Positions 25,382 to 34,878 are shown, numbered from the stretch's first letter. The stretch is DNA of 64,000 bases from Streptomyces prunicolor NBRC 13075 (GCF_000367365.1 NZ_BARF01000047.1:1-64000), one strand, 5' to 3'. Notes: generated by a model from the sequence alone, not told the origin. Numbers and translations are program-made.

Positions 25382-26539
25382 TCAGCTCACGGTGACGGCC
25401 GGCTCCCCCGCCGCGACGCCGTCCTGCTCCATCTGTTCGGCGATCTTCATCGCCTCCTCGATGAGGGTCTCCACGATCTTCGACTCGGGCACGGTCTTGA
25501 TGACCTCGCCCTTGACGAAGATCTGACCCTTGCCGTTGCCGGAGGCGACTCCCAGGTCCGCCTCCCGCGCCTCACCGGGTCCGTTGACGACGCAGCCCAT
25601 GACCGCGACGCGCAACGGCACCTCCATGCCTTCCAGGCCCGCCGTGACCTCGTCGGCGAGCTTGTAGACGTCCACCTGGGCACGCCCGCAGGACGGGCAC
25701 GACACGATCTCCAGCCGCCGGGGCTTGAGGTTCAGCGACTCCAGGATCTGGAGGCCGACCTTGACCTCCTCCACCGGCGGGGCGGACAGCGACACCCGGA
25801 TCGTGTCGCCGATGCCCTCGCTGAGCAGTGCCCCGAAGGCGACCGCCGACTTGATCGTGCCCTGGAAGGCGGGACCGGCCTCGGTGACCCCGAGGTGCAG
25901 CGGATAGTCGCTCTGCGCGGCCAGCTGCCGGTAGGCGTTGACCATGATGACCGGGTCGTTGTGCTTCACCGAGATCTTGATGTCGCGGAAGCCGTGCTCC
26001 TCGAAGAGCGACGCCTCCCACAGGGCCGACTCGACGAGCGCCTCGGGCGTCGCCTTGCCGTACTTCTGGAGCAGACGACGGTCCAGGGAACCGGCGTTGA
26101 CCCCGATCCGGATCGGCGTGCCGTGGTCCTTGGCGGCCCGCGCGATCTCCTTGACCTTGTCGTCGAACTGCTTGATGTTGCCGGGATTGACGCGAACCGC
26201 CGCGCAGCCGGCCTCGATTGCGGCGAACACGTACTTGGGCTGGAAGTGGATGTCCGCGATCACCGGGATCTGCGACTTGCGCGCGATGGTCGCCAGCGCG
26301 TCCGCGTCGTCCTGCGTGGGGCAGGCGACGCGGACGATCTGGCAGCCGGACGCGGTGAGTTCGGCGATCTGCTGGAGGGTGGCGCCGATGTCCGACGTAC
26401 GGGTCGTGGTCATCGACTGGACCGAGACGGGGGCCCCGCCCCCGACCGCCACCGATCCGACCTCGATGCGTCGCGACACACGTCGCTCGGCGATCGGCCG
26501 GACCGGCATCTCGGGGACGCCCAGGGATACGGCGGTCAT
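25382..26539 (-). CDS. ispG: 4-hydroxy-3-methylbut-2-enyl-diphosphate synthase
   Basis: A 385-residue [4Fe-4S] enzyme, the sixth MEP-pathway step (MEcPP to HMBPP). The TIM-barrel start VSVQSMTTTRTSDIGATLQQ and the iron-sulfur ligands CPSCGRAQVD and GCVVNGPGEAREAD (third cysteine) are seen. The ATG lies four bases after the hpnH stop, so the genes are tightly coupled. It is the second precursor-supply gene in this hopanoid operon. Confidence 0.95.
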   Translation of the reverse strand: MTAVSLGVPEMPVRPIAERRVSRRIEVGSVAVGGGAPVSVQSMTTTRTSDIGATLQQIAELTASGCQIVRVACPTQDDADALATIARKSQIPVIADIHFQPKYVFAAIEAGCAAVRVNPGNIKQFDDKVKEIARAAKDHGTPIRIGVNAGSLDRRLLQKYGKATPEALVESALWEASLFEEHGFRDIKISVKHNDPVIMVNAYRQLAAQSDYPLHLGVTEAGPAFQGTIKSAVAFGALLSEGIGDTIRVSLSAPPVEEVKVGLQILESLNLKPRRLEIVSCPSCGRAQVDVYKLADEVTAGLEGMEVPLRVAVMGCVVNGPGEAREADLGVASGNGKGQIFVKGEVIKTVPESKIVETLIEEAMKIAEQMEQDGVAAGEPAVTVS

Positions 26540-26543
26540 GACG

Positions 26544-27566
26544 TCAGTCGCGGTTTCCGGCGACGGTCTCGCGCATGGCCCGCAGGGACTCCTTGAGGGA
26601 ACCCATGGTGGCGAGGACGGCGGTGGGCTCGTAGCCGCAGTGCGCCATGCAGTTGGCGCAGCGCGGGTCCTTGCCGCGGCCGTACTTGTCCCAGTCGGTC
26701 TCCTCGATCAGCTCCCGGTACGTCGGGACGTACCCGTCGCTCATCAGGTAGCAGGGGCGCTGCCAGCCGAAGAGCGAGTAGTTCGGGATCGCCCAGGCCG
26801 TGCACGGGAAGTCGACCTTGCCCTCCAGGAAGTCCAGGAAGAGCGGGGAGTGGTTGAGCCGCCACTTGCGCCGGTTGCCGCCCGCGAAGGCCTTCTTGAA
26901 CAACTCGCGGGTCTGTTCCACGCCCAGGAAGTGCTCCTGGTCGGGCGCCTTCTCGTAGGCGTAGGCGGGCGAGATCATCATCTCGTCGACCTTGAGGTCG
27001 TCGTTGAGGAAGTTGAGCACCTCGATGATGGTCTGCGGGGTGTCGGTGTTGAAGAAGGTCGAGTTGGTGGTGACCCGGAAGCCGCGTTTCTTCGCCTCCT
27101 TGATCGCCTCGACGGCCTCGTCGAACACGCCCTCCTTCGCCACGGACTCGTCGTGCCGCTCGCGCAGCCCGTCGATGTGCACCGCGAAGGCGAAGTACGG
27201 GGAGGGCTTGAACTTGTCCATCTTCTTGCGCAGCAACATGGCGTTGGTGCAGAGGAAGACGTACTTCCTCTTCGCCACCAACTGCCGCACGATCTCGTCG
27301 ATCTGAGGGTGCATCAGCGGCTCACCGCCGGCGATGGACACCATCGGCGCACCGGACTCCAGCACCGCCCCGACGGCCTGGGCCACCGGCATGCGCTGCT
27401 TGAGCACCCCGGCGGGGTGCTGGATCTTGCCGCAGCCCTCGCACGCGAGGTTGCACGCGAAGAGGGGTTCAAGCTCCACGATCAACGGGAACTTGTCCCG
27501 CTTGCGGATCTTCTGTTCGGCCAAGTATGTAGCGACCTTGATGGTCTGGCGCAGCGGCATGGCCAT
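26544..27566 (-). CDS. hpnH: Adenosylhopane synthase HpnH (radical SAM)
   Basis: A 340-residue radical-SAM enzyme that adds the adenosyl group of SAM to diploptene, giving adenosylhopane. The cluster motif is FACNLACEGC (C-x3-C-x2-C). SIAGGEPLMHPQI and a C-terminal cysteine set (RCANCMAHCGYEPTA) are typical of HpnH. The ATG at 27566 (MAMPLRQT) is preferred since GGAGG lies eight bases upstream; that ribosome site overlaps the hpnG stop codon. Confidence 0.94.
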   Translation of the reverse strand: MAMPLRQTIKVATYLAEQKIRKRDKFPLIVELEPLFACNLACEGCGKIQHPAGVLKQRMPVAQAVGAVLESGAPMVSIAGGEPLMHPQIDEIVRQLVAKRKYVFLCTNAMLLRKKMDKFKPSPYFAFAVHIDGLRERHDESVAKEGVFDEAVEAIKEAKKRGFRVTTNSTFFNTDTPQTIIEVLNFLNDDLKVDEMMISPAYAYEKAPDQEHFLGVEQTRELFKKAFAGGNRRKWRLNHSPLFLDFLEGKVDFPCTAWAIPNYSLFGWQRPCYLMSDGYVPTYRELIEETDWDKYGRGKDPRCANCMAHCGYEPTAVLATMGSLKESLRAMRETVAGNRD

Positions 27567-27571
27567 CTGGC

Positions 27572-28213
27572 TCACCTCCGAGGGAGCAGCAAAGAACGGT
27601 GCCATTCGAAAAAAGCGGGAAGAACGGAACGAAGAACGCGGAAAGCCGATATTCCACCGCGCACCGTGCCGATCCGGACGAGTTCATGTTCAGGAGCGTC
27701 CACGACCACCCGTACGGCCGCAACCGGGCGCGCGCCCGTACGCACGGCGCTCAGCAGCGTGGCCGCCGACTCCATGTCGACCGCGATCGCGCCGGTCGCG
27801 AGCAGATCCGACCGTTCCTGACCGCGGACGATGTGATCGGAGCCGGTCAGCGGGCCGGTGTGGACGGTGCGTCCGGGCAGGGCCCGCACCAGTTCCTTGA
27901 CGAGCAGCTCGGTACCGACGCACGGAACGGTTCCGCGCGCCTGTCTGGTCTCCTCGGCGACCACGAGGTCACCGGGATGCATACCGGGGGCCAGGCCGGC
28001 GCAGAAGCCCGTGGCCAGTACGGCGGCCCCGTCCAGCGCCGGATCGGCGAGGCGCCGCGTGACGGCCTCCTCGGCCGCCTGGGGCCCCATCCCCGTCCTG
28101 AGGAAGGTGACCGGCCCGTCGGCGCCGGAGCGATCGCCCGCGCGCAGGGCGAGGTGCTCGATGCCGAGCGCGCAGGCGATCAACAGCGGCGGTCCGGCGG
28201 GCTGTGTGCTCAT
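27572..28213 (-). CDS. hpnG: Hopanoid-associated phosphorylase/nucleosidase HpnG
   Basis: A 213-residue nucleoside phosphorylase-type protein that removes adenine from adenosylhopane to give ribosylhopane. It contains TGMGPQAAEEAVTRRL, ATGFCAGLAPGMHPGDLVVA and the purine/ribose-binding AIAVDMESAATLLSA. The ATG at 28213 shares one base with the shc stop (TGATG), and its own stop lies inside the hpnH ribosome site. Position and motifs support the assignment. Confidence 0.9.
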   Translation of the reverse strand: MSTQPAGPPLLIACALGIEHLALRAGDRSGADGPVTFLRTGMGPQAAEEAVTRRLADPALDGAAVLATGFCAGLAPGMHPGDLVVAEETRQARGTVPCVGTELLVKELVRALPGRTVHTGPLTGSDHIVRGQERSDLLATGAIAVDMESAATLLSAVRTGARPVAAVRVVVDAPEHELVRIGTVRGGISAFRVLRSVLPAFFEWHRSLLLPRR

Positions 28214-30219
28214 CAGCCCCCCTTGGTCGGAGAGAACGGCGTCTGAGAGAACGGTTCTCCGTGCACGAAGCGCCCGAGCGCGGTGAGCGGGAACACCTGC
28301 CGGTAGAGGTGGTAGTTGATGGAGAAGTCCCACGGGAAGCCCGTTCCCGTGAAGTAGGGCTCGTCCCAGGACCCGTCCTCCCGCTGGGTCGTCGCGAGCC
28401 ACTCGATGCCGCGCTCTACGGCCTTGGAGTCGCGCTCCCCCGCCGCGAGCAGGGCCATCAGGGCCCAGGCCGTCTGCGAGGCGGTGGAGGCGCCCCGGCC
28501 GCTCCATTCCTTGGCGTACTTGTAGGAGCGCAGGTCCTCGCCCCAGCCGCCGTCGTCGTTCTGTACCGTCTCCAGCCAGGTGACCGCGCGCCGGATCGCC
28601 GGGTGCGAGCCGGGGATCCCGGCCGCGGCGAGCGCGGGCACCACGGACCCTGTGCCGTATACGTAGTTGACGCCCCAGCGGCCGAACCACGAGCCGTCCG
28701 GCTCCTGTTCGGCGAGCAGCCACTCGATGCCGCGCCGGGTGCGCGGGTCGTGGGCGAGGCCCTCGACGGCGAGCATCTCGACGACGTGCGCGGTGACGTC
28801 CGCCGACGGCGGGTCGATGACCTCGCCGAAGTCGCAGAACGGCAGCCGGTTGGGGAAGGGGCTGGTGTTGTCGACGTCGAAGGCGCCCCAACCGCCGTTC
28901 TTGGACTGCATTCCGAGGTTCCAGCGGACCGCGCGTCCTGCGGCCCGGTCCAGGCGTTCCGGGTCGTGATGTCTGACCCGGCGCAGCGCGAGCACGACCT
29001 CGGCGGTGTCGTCGATGTCGGGGTAGTTGTCGTTGTGGAACTCGAACGCCCAGCCGCCCGGCGGCAGTTGGGGTCGCTTGACCGCCCAGTCGCCGGGGCG
29101 GACGATCTCCTCCCCGAGCATCCAGTCGGCCGCCTTGACCAGTTGGGGGTGGTCGGCGGGCACGCCCGCGTCGGCGAGCGCGATGGTGGCGAGGCAGGTG
29201 TCCCACACCGGGGACTGGCAGGCCTCGATCATCCGGGCCCCGTCCTCGCGCCAGACCGCGAACCGGTCCAGCGACTCAAGTCCCGCGCGCATCACGGGGT
29301 GTTCGAGGTCGTAGCCGAGCAGGTGCAGGGCGATCACCGAGTACACGGCCGGCGGCTGGATGCCGCCCCAGCAGCCGTCGTTCTCCTGCCGCTCGATGAT
29401 CCAGCGCGCGGCCGATTTCATGGCCGCCCCGCGCAGCTTGCGCGGCGCGACCTTGCGGTAGAGGTGCAGCGCCTTGTCGAGCCGCTGGAAGGCGCCGTCC
29501 CAACTCGCCACCCGGGCAAGGGGCTTGACCGGGTTCGGGTTGTCCGCGTCGGTGTGCAGCTCGTCGAGCGGGAAGGGCGCTGGCCGTACCGGCCGCTTCG
29601 CGGAGACCACCGTCAGCGGCACGATGGTCTGGCGGGCCCAGCATCCGAAGTCGTAGATGTTGAGCGGCACCCAGGTGGGGAAGTACAGGAGTTCCGGCGG
29701 GAGTTCGGGCAGGTCGTCCCACTTCCACCAGCCGAACAGCGCGAGCCAGATCCGGGTGAAGACCCGGGCCGCGGCGATCCCGCCCCGCTCACGGACCCAC
29801 GCGGACGCCTTCGCCATGTACGGGGCGTCCGGCGCGTCCCCGGCCAGCCGGAGGGCGACGTACGCCTCGATGGTGGTGGAGAGTTCACCGGGTCCGCCGT
29901 AGAAACTGGCCCAGGCGCCGTCCTCGCGCTGCTCGCCCCGGATGAAGAGTGCGGAGGCCTGGGTCGTCGACTCGTCGCGGATACCCAGGAACTGACGGAG
30001 CAGCAGATCCTCGGCGTCCATCGTGACGTTCGTCTCGAGGTCGCCCTTCCACCAGCCCTGGGCGTCCTGCTGCGAGAGGAGGAAGTCGGTGGCGCGTTGT
30101 ACGGCGAGTACGGCGGCGTCGTGCACCCCGGCCGCCACGGGGGTGTTGATGTCGGTTTCGCTGGCCGCGGCAACCCGGGGCTGCATGGCCCCGGTGCTTC
30201 CGTCGGTCGTCGCTGTCAT
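28213..30219 (-). CDS. shc: Squalene-hopene cyclase
   Basis: A 668-residue class II triterpene cyclase, a monotopic membrane enzyme converting squalene to hopene/diplopterol. The proton-donor motif is DIDDTAEVV (DxDD), and QW repeats recur (QDAQGWWKGD, QREDGAW, QENDGCWGG, QSKNGGWGAF, QEPDGSWFG, QNDDGGWGED, QREDGSWDEP). Length fits the family. ATG at 30219 has GAAGGGGAA upstream. Stop overlaps the hpnG start by one base. Central enzyme of the hopanoid operon. Confidence 0.97.
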   Translation of the reverse strand: MTATTDGSTGAMQPRVAAASETDINTPVAAGVHDAAVLAVQRATDFLLSQQDAQGWWKGDLETNVTMDAEDLLLRQFLGIRDESTTQASALFIRGEQREDGAWASFYGGPGELSTTIEAYVALRLAGDAPDAPYMAKASAWVRERGGIAAARVFTRIWLALFGWWKWDDLPELPPELLYFPTWVPLNIYDFGCWARQTIVPLTVVSAKRPVRPAPFPLDELHTDADNPNPVKPLARVASWDGAFQRLDKALHLYRKVAPRKLRGAAMKSAARWIIERQENDGCWGGIQPPAVYSVIALHLLGYDLEHPVMRAGLESLDRFAVWREDGARMIEACQSPVWDTCLATIALADAGVPADHPQLVKAADWMLGEEIVRPGDWAVKRPQLPPGGWAFEFHNDNYPDIDDTAEVVLALRRVRHHDPERLDRAAGRAVRWNLGMQSKNGGWGAFDVDNTSPFPNRLPFCDFGEVIDPPSADVTAHVVEMLAVEGLAHDPRTRRGIEWLLAEQEPDGSWFGRWGVNYVYGTGSVVPALAAAGIPGSHPAIRRAVTWLETVQNDDGGWGEDLRSYKYAKEWSGRGASTASQTAWALMALLAAGERDSKAVERGIEWLATTQREDGSWDEPYFTGTGFPWDFSINYHLYRQVFPLTALGRFVHGEPFSQTPFSPTKGG

Positions 30220-30331
30220 GGCTTCCCCTTCGTGCAGTGGCATGTCTCTGCTGTGGGTCCGCCGTCGGCCGGTACTCGTATCTCCGCAGCACCGGCCGGC
30301 GACTACGCGAGGGTTATTCGACCGATAGTGA

Positions 30332-31462
30332 TCATCTCTTTCGTACGACGACGAAGTCGGCGAGCGCCGTGAACTGCGCCCGAACGCGGTCGGGCATGTC
30401 GATGGCGTCGAGGGCCTCGATGGCGATGGTGTGCTGACGGCGTGCCTCTTCGGCGGTCCACTCGCGGCCGCCGGCCTCCTCGATGAGCGCGGCGCGGGCC
30501 GCGAACTCCTCCTCGGAGAAGTTCTCGAAGTCGCTGCTCTTGGCGTCGGCGGCGAGGATCTCACCGAGCCGCTCGGAGGCGGGTCCGCCCGCCGCGAGCG
30601 CCGCCACCACGGGCAGGGACTTCTTGCGCTGGCGCAGATCGCTCCAGGTCTGCTTTCCGGTCGCCTCCGGGTCGCCCCAGATGCCGAGGAGGTCGTCGAC
30701 GGCCTGGAACGCCAGGCCGAGGTGGTGGCCGTACTTCTCCAGGACGTCGGCGGTGCGGTCGTCCGCACCACCGAGCACGGCCCCGATGGAGGAGGCGCAG
30801 GCGAGCAGGGCGCCGGTCTTGTTGCCCTCCATCTCCAGGCACTCCTCGACGCTGACGCGGTCGCGGTGCTCGTAGGAGATGTCCTGCGCCTGGCCGTCGA
30901 TGAGGGCGCGGGTCGCGGTGGTGAGGCGGCGGGTGGCGCGGCCGGCCTCGACGGTGCCGAGCTCCAGCAGCACCTCGTTGGCCAGCGCGAACAAAGCGTC
31001 GCCGACCAGGATGGCCTGGGAGGGGCCGTGCACCTTCCACACGGTGTCGCGGTGCCGGCGCTGCTCGTCGCCGTCCATCAGGTCGTCGTGCAGCAGCGAG
31101 AAGTTGTGGACCAGCTCGACGGCGACGGCGCCGGGGATGCCGGTCTCGGGCGAGGCGCCGGTGACCTCGGCGGAGAGCACGGCGAGCGCGGGGCGTACGG
31201 CCTTGCCTCCGTCGCCGGCCGCCGGGTTGCCCTCGGCGTCGATCCAGCCGAAGTGGTAGGCGGAAACGGTGTCCATGGGGGAAGCCAGCCGGTCCACGGC
31301 CGCCCGCAGTACCGGTGTGGCAAGGGTCCGGCCGCGCTCCAGGAGCGCGGACACGTCCACCGCGTCGGCAGCCGTCTCGGCCGGGGGCACAGTGGGCACA
31401 GTCTCTCCTCTTGTCGCGGTACCGAAGGTGCGGGGGTCGCCTGCCGCCTGCTGATCGAGCAT
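30332..31462 (-). CDS. Polyprenyl diphosphate synthase (FPP/GGPP type)
   Basis: A 376-residue prenyl elongase. The first aspartate-rich motif is SLLHDDLMDGDEQRRH and the second FQAVDDLLGIWGD, both with metal-binding DDxxD. In this operon it most likely makes farnesyl diphosphate for squalene, although chain length cannot be read with certainty. The ATG at 31462 shares one base with the hpnE stop (TGATG). It has a longer N-terminal tail (about 45 aa) than the housekeeping type. Confidence 0.92.
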   Translation of the reverse strand: MLDQQAAGDPRTFGTATRGETVPTVPPAETAADAVDVSALLERGRTLATPVLRAAVDRLASPMDTVSAYHFGWIDAEGNPAAGDGGKAVRPALAVLSAEVTGASPETGIPGAVAVELVHNFSLLHDDLMDGDEQRRHRDTVWKVHGPSQAILVGDALFALANEVLLELGTVEAGRATRRLTTATRALIDGQAQDISYEHRDRVSVEECLEMEGNKTGALLACASSIGAVLGGADDRTADVLEKYGHHLGLAFQAVDDLLGIWGDPEATGKQTWSDLRQRKKSLPVVAALAAGGPASERLGEILAADAKSSDFENFSEEEFAARAALIEEAGGREWTAEEARRQHTIAIEALDAIDMPDRVRAQFTALADFVVVRKR

Positions 31463-32892
31463 CACGCCGCCTCCTCGAAGCCGAAGAGATGACGGGGGCG
31501 GGGCCGGCCCAGGGCGGTGAGTGCGGCGTCCGCCGCGCTCACCCCACTGCGGACCGCACTCTCCATGGTCGCGGGCCACCCTGTGGCGGTCCACGCTCCG
31601 GCCAGGTACAGGCCGGGGGCTTTGGTGCGGGCGCCGGGCCGCAGCCGTCCGACGCCGGGGGCGGGAGCGAACGTCGCCGTGCGCTCCCTGGTCACGAAGA
31701 AGTCCCTCACCTCGGCGCCGCGCGCGCCGGGCAGCAGCCGCTCCAGCTCGGGGAGGTAGCGCTCCCGCAGCTCGGCCACGGGCGCGTCGATCTCGTCGTG
31801 CACGGCGGACTGGGACAGCGCCAGGTACTGGCCGTCCTTCAGCCCGGACGCGTCGGTCCGGTCGAACACCCACTGCACCGGGCTGCCCAGCGCCGCGAAG
31901 AACGGCCGGGTGAGCACCGTGCGGTCGTAGACGACATGGACGTTGAGGATCGGCGAGTAGTCGATCGCCAGCAGCCGCTCAGGGTCGTCGAGGGCGCCGT
32001 CGGGCAGCAGATCGTGGGCCTCGCGCTGCGGTACGGCGAGGACGACGGTGTCGGCCTCGATGGCCTCGCCGGGAACCTGAACGCTCCAACGCCCGTTTTC
32101 GTCAGTAGAGATGGAGGTGACGCGTGTACGGACTTCGGTGCGCACGCCCGCGGAGTCGAGCGCCTTGCGGGCGAGCCGGTCGTGCAGTTCACCCAGCGGG
32201 ACGTGTGCCCAGCCGATGTCGGCCGCGCCCGGGTCGGAGAGCAGACCGGTCTTGAACACCATCGCGGCCAGCGCCAGCGAGGAATCGCCCGCGACCGCGT
32301 TGAGGGTGGCGACCCCCACCAGGTCCCACAGTGCCTCGACGGCACGCGCCGACTGACCGTGTTCGGTCAGCCAGCTGCCGAAGTTCTGGGCGTCCAGCGC
32401 GGGGTCGGCGAGGTCGAGCGCTTTGAGCGCGAGCGCGGCACGTCCTACTTTGGCGCGCTCCGCGAGCGAGAGATGCGGGTACGTCGCGAGGCTGCGCCCC
32501 AGATGCAGGGGCACCGGCAGCGGGTCGCGCCGCAGTCTGCCGAGCCGGCGCCCCTCGGGGCGGTTCGCGTCGAGTACCGGCACGTCGAGACGATCCTGCA
32601 GCGGAGCAAGCGCCGCGCCCTCGATGCGGTCGAGGAACCAGCGGTAGGCGGTGCAGCAGCGCAGATAGACGTGCTGGCCGTTGTCGACGGTGAGGTCGCC
32701 GCGCTGGAAGGAGAAGGCGAGCCCGCCCAGGCGCGGGCGGCCTTCGAGCAACGTCACGCGGACTCCGGCGTCGGCGAGCGCGAGCGCGGTGGTGATGCCG
32801 GCGAGCCCGCCGCCGATCACGACGGCATGCCGTCCGGCCGGTCCTGTCGCCGGCTCGGCGGGCAGCCCTTCGGGCCGCGTCCCGTCGCTCAT
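31462..32892 (-). CDS. hpnE: Hydroxysqualene dehydroxylase HpnE
   Basis: A 476-residue FAD amine-oxidase-like protein, with the N-terminal dinucleotide fold HAVVIGGGLAGITTALALADAG and the second motif VDNGQHVYLRC. With HpnC and HpnD it forms the three-enzyme route from farnesyl diphosphate to squalene; HpnE reduces hydroxysqualene. ATG at 32892 with GGGGGAG seven bases upstream, overlapping the stop of a tiny upstream gene (ATGA) and, at its end, the prenyl synthase start. Confidence 0.93.
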   Translation of the reverse strand: MSDGTRPEGLPAEPATGPAGRHAVVIGGGLAGITTALALADAGVRVTLLEGRPRLGGLAFSFQRGDLTVDNGQHVYLRCCTAYRWFLDRIEGAALAPLQDRLDVPVLDANRPEGRRLGRLRRDPLPVPLHLGRSLATYPHLSLAERAKVGRAALALKALDLADPALDAQNFGSWLTEHGQSARAVEALWDLVGVATLNAVAGDSSLALAAMVFKTGLLSDPGAADIGWAHVPLGELHDRLARKALDSAGVRTEVRTRVTSISTDENGRWSVQVPGEAIEADTVVLAVPQREAHDLLPDGALDDPERLLAIDYSPILNVHVVYDRTVLTRPFFAALGSPVQWVFDRTDASGLKDGQYLALSQSAVHDEIDAPVAELRERYLPELERLLPGARGAEVRDFFVTRERTATFAPAPGVGRLRPGARTKAPGLYLAGAWTATGWPATMESAVRSGVSAADAALTALGRPRPRHLFGFEEAA

Positions 32893-33029
32893 CGTGCACT
32901 CCCCCCTGCGCGCCCGCCGCGGCGCTCCAACCAGCCACGGCAGACCGTTGCAGTCAGGGACGCCGCTTCGCACCGGAGGGTTGCGTGCCGCATTTCTCCG
33001 GCGCCATCGCCTTGGCCCACTTCGTCCAT
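32889..33029 (-). CDS. 46-aa hypothetical protein in the hopanoid operon (DUF6380-like)
   Basis: A small basic protein: MDEVGQGDGAGEMRHATLRC, then EAASLTATVCRGWLERRGGR and a glycine end. Its ATG overlaps the hpnD stop by one base (TGATG) and its stop overlaps the hpnE ATG (ATGA). It thus fills the gap of the operon without any free base, strong evidence for translation. From memory the pattern ATLRxxxASLTATxxR matches a Streptomyces-only small family named DUF6380. No membrane helix is predicted by eye. Function unknown; it may only serve to couple hpnE translation to hpnD. Confidence 0.75.
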   Translation of the reverse strand: MDEVGQGDGAGEMRHATLRCEAASLTATVCRGWLERRGGRAGGSAR

Positions 33030-33979
33030 CAGGTGCGCCTCCTGAGGGTGCTCCGCGCGACATGCCGGGCGTCCAGGCCGGACAGGCCGCGCACCGCGAC
33101 GTAGGCCTTCTCGCGGCCGGGCAGGGAGACGCGGCCGCGCAGGACGGCCTCCGGCTCGCGCTCGATGCGGTCCAGCAGACGGCGGTAGATGCCGGCCATG
33201 GCGGCGACGCAGGCGCCGCTGCGGCGGTCGAGCATGGGCAGCAGCCGGTAGCCCTCGGCGAAAAGAGTGCGGGCCCGGCGCACCTCGAAGTGCACGAGAC
33301 CCGCGAAGTCGGAACCCTCCGGCGGCGTCGGCCCGTTGAACCCGGCCGAGCAGCCGAATTTCGCGAGGTCGTCGGCGGGCAGATAGGTACGGCCGTCCTC
33401 GGCGTCCTCGCGGACGTCCCGCAGGATGTTGGTGAGCTGGAGCGCGAGCCCCAGCGTGTCGGCGTACTCCGAGGCGCGCTCGACTCCGCGCGCCCCCGGC
33501 TCGGTGCCGAACACGCCGAGCGAGAGCCGTCCGATCGCGCCCGCGACACACCGGCAGTAGACCTTCAGGTCGTCCCAGGTCTCGTAGGTCTCGCCCTGTA
33601 CGTCCTTCAGGACGCCGTCGATCAGCTCGTCCAGGCCGTCGAGCGGGACCGGAAAGGCCTCCGCCGTGTGGGCGAGGGCGACCGCGACCGGGTCGGTGTC
33701 GTCCTCCTCGACCTTGCCTTCGCGAACCCGGGTGAGCAGCGCCCGGGTGTCCTCCAGACGCGCCGACTTGACCTCGGTCGGCAGTGTGCCGTCGCCGATG
33801 TCGTCGACGCGTCGGGAGAACGCGTACAGCGCCGACATGGCGCGGCGCTTGGGCGTAGGCAGCAGTCTGATGCCGTACGCGAAGTTACGTGCCTGCTGAC
33901 CGGTGACGGCCTCGCAGTAGCTGTAGGCGGCGAGTACCGGTGCGGACATGTGCGGTGCAGACTCCACGCTGCGGATCAC
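33029..33979 (-). CDS. hpnD: Presqualene diphosphate synthase HpnD
   Basis: A 316-residue trans-isoprenyl diphosphate synthase of the squalene/phytoene type. Motifs: ALYAFSRRVDDIGD (first DxxxD) and LQLTNILRDVREDAEDGRTYLP (second). It condenses two farnesyl diphosphates to presqualene diphosphate. The GTG at 33979 overlaps the hpnC stop (GTGA) and has GAGGAG upstream; a later ATG at 33949 (MSAPVLAAY) is an alternative. Confidence 0.93.
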   Translation of the reverse strand: MIRSVESAPHMSAPVLAAYSYCEAVTGQQARNFAYGIRLLPTPKRRAMSALYAFSRRVDDIGDGTLPTEVKSARLEDTRALLTRVREGKVEEDDTDPVAVALAHTAEAFPVPLDGLDELIDGVLKDVQGETYETWDDLKVYCRCVAGAIGRLSLGVFGTEPGARGVERASEYADTLGLALQLTNILRDVREDAEDGRTYLPADDLAKFGCSAGFNGPTPPEGSDFAGLVHFEVRRARTLFAEGYRLLPMLDRRSGACVAAMAGIYRRLLDRIEREPEAVLRGRVSLPGREKAYVAVRGLSGLDARHVARSTLRRRT

Positions 33980-34878
33980 CCCTCTCCTCGCAGAGTCACG
34001 CCCACCTCACGCAGCAACTGGATCTTGCCGGGTTTGGGCGGGCCGGGAAGTACGTCGTATTCAGCGGCGACGATCGCTCGGATCGCCGCCCTTCCCCCCG
34101 CCACGAACCCCGCGAGCAGCAGCCTCAACCTGCCGTGGACGCTACCCACCAGGGGGGCGCCTTCATTCAGGAGATCGCGGGCGCGTTCTGCTTCGTATGC
34201 AACCAGCGCGCGCACCGATGCGCCCGCGGAGGGCGTGGCGAGATCCGCTTCCTGGACGTGAAAGCGCTTCATGTCCTGGGCGGGCAGGTAGATGCGGTCG
34301 CGGCCGAGGTCCTCGGCGACGTCCTGCAGGTGTTCGACGATCTGAAGTGCGGTACAGATCGCGTCGGAGTGCCGGACCCGCTCGGGGGTCTCGGTGCCGG
34401 TGACGCCGAGAACCAGGCGGCCGACCGGGTTCGCGGACAGTTCGCAGTAGGCGACGAGATCGTCGTAGGTCTCGTAGCGCGTGACGAGCTGGTCCTGGCG
34501 GTTCGCGGCGATCAGGCCGAGGAAGGGCTCGGGGGTCAGCGCGCACCGGCGGACGGTCGGCTGAAGGCGGCGCAGCAGCGGGTGGCTCGGAGTGCCGTCG
34601 AAGACGCGGTGCAGGTCGGCCTCGAAGGCGTCGAGGAGGAGCAGGCGGTCCTCGGCGTCCTCCGGTGACACGCCGAGGAGGCGGGCGTCGGCGCCGCCGG
34701 GGGCCAGATCGCCGTCTCCGATGTCGTCGACGAGGCGGGCGAATCCGTACACCGCCATGAGATCGGTGCGCCAGGCCCTGGGCAGGAAGAAAGGCGCCAC
34801 GGGGAAGTTCTCACCCGCGGCCTTGTCGAGTGTGCCGCGCTCCGGATCACCGGTGGCGGCGGAGCCGGTTCCCGTCAC
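33976..34878 (-). CDS. hpnC: Hydroxysqualene synthase HpnC
   Basis: A 300-residue squalene/phytoene-synthase-type enzyme, the first gene of the hopanoid operon. Motifs: VYGFARLVDDIGD and VEHLQDVAEDLGRDRIYLP. With HpnD and HpnE it replaces eukaryotic squalene synthase; HpnC turns presqualene diphosphate into hydroxysqualene. It starts at GTG 34878 with a weak ribosome site. The promoter should lie in the less GC-rich stretch upstream. Confidence 0.93.
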   Translation of the reverse strand: MTGTGSAATGDPERGTLDKAAGENFPVAPFFLPRAWRTDLMAVYGFARLVDDIGDGDLAPGGADARLLGVSPEDAEDRLLLLDAFEADLHRVFDGTPSHPLLRRLQPTVRRCALTPEPFLGLIAANRQDQLVTRYETYDDLVAYCELSANPVGRLVLGVTGTETPERVRHSDAICTALQIVEHLQDVAEDLGRDRIYLPAQDMKRFHVQEADLATPSAGASVRALVAYEAERARDLLNEGAPLVGSVHGRLRLLLAGFVAGGRAAIRAIVAAEYDVLPGPPKPGKIQLLREVGVTLRGEG

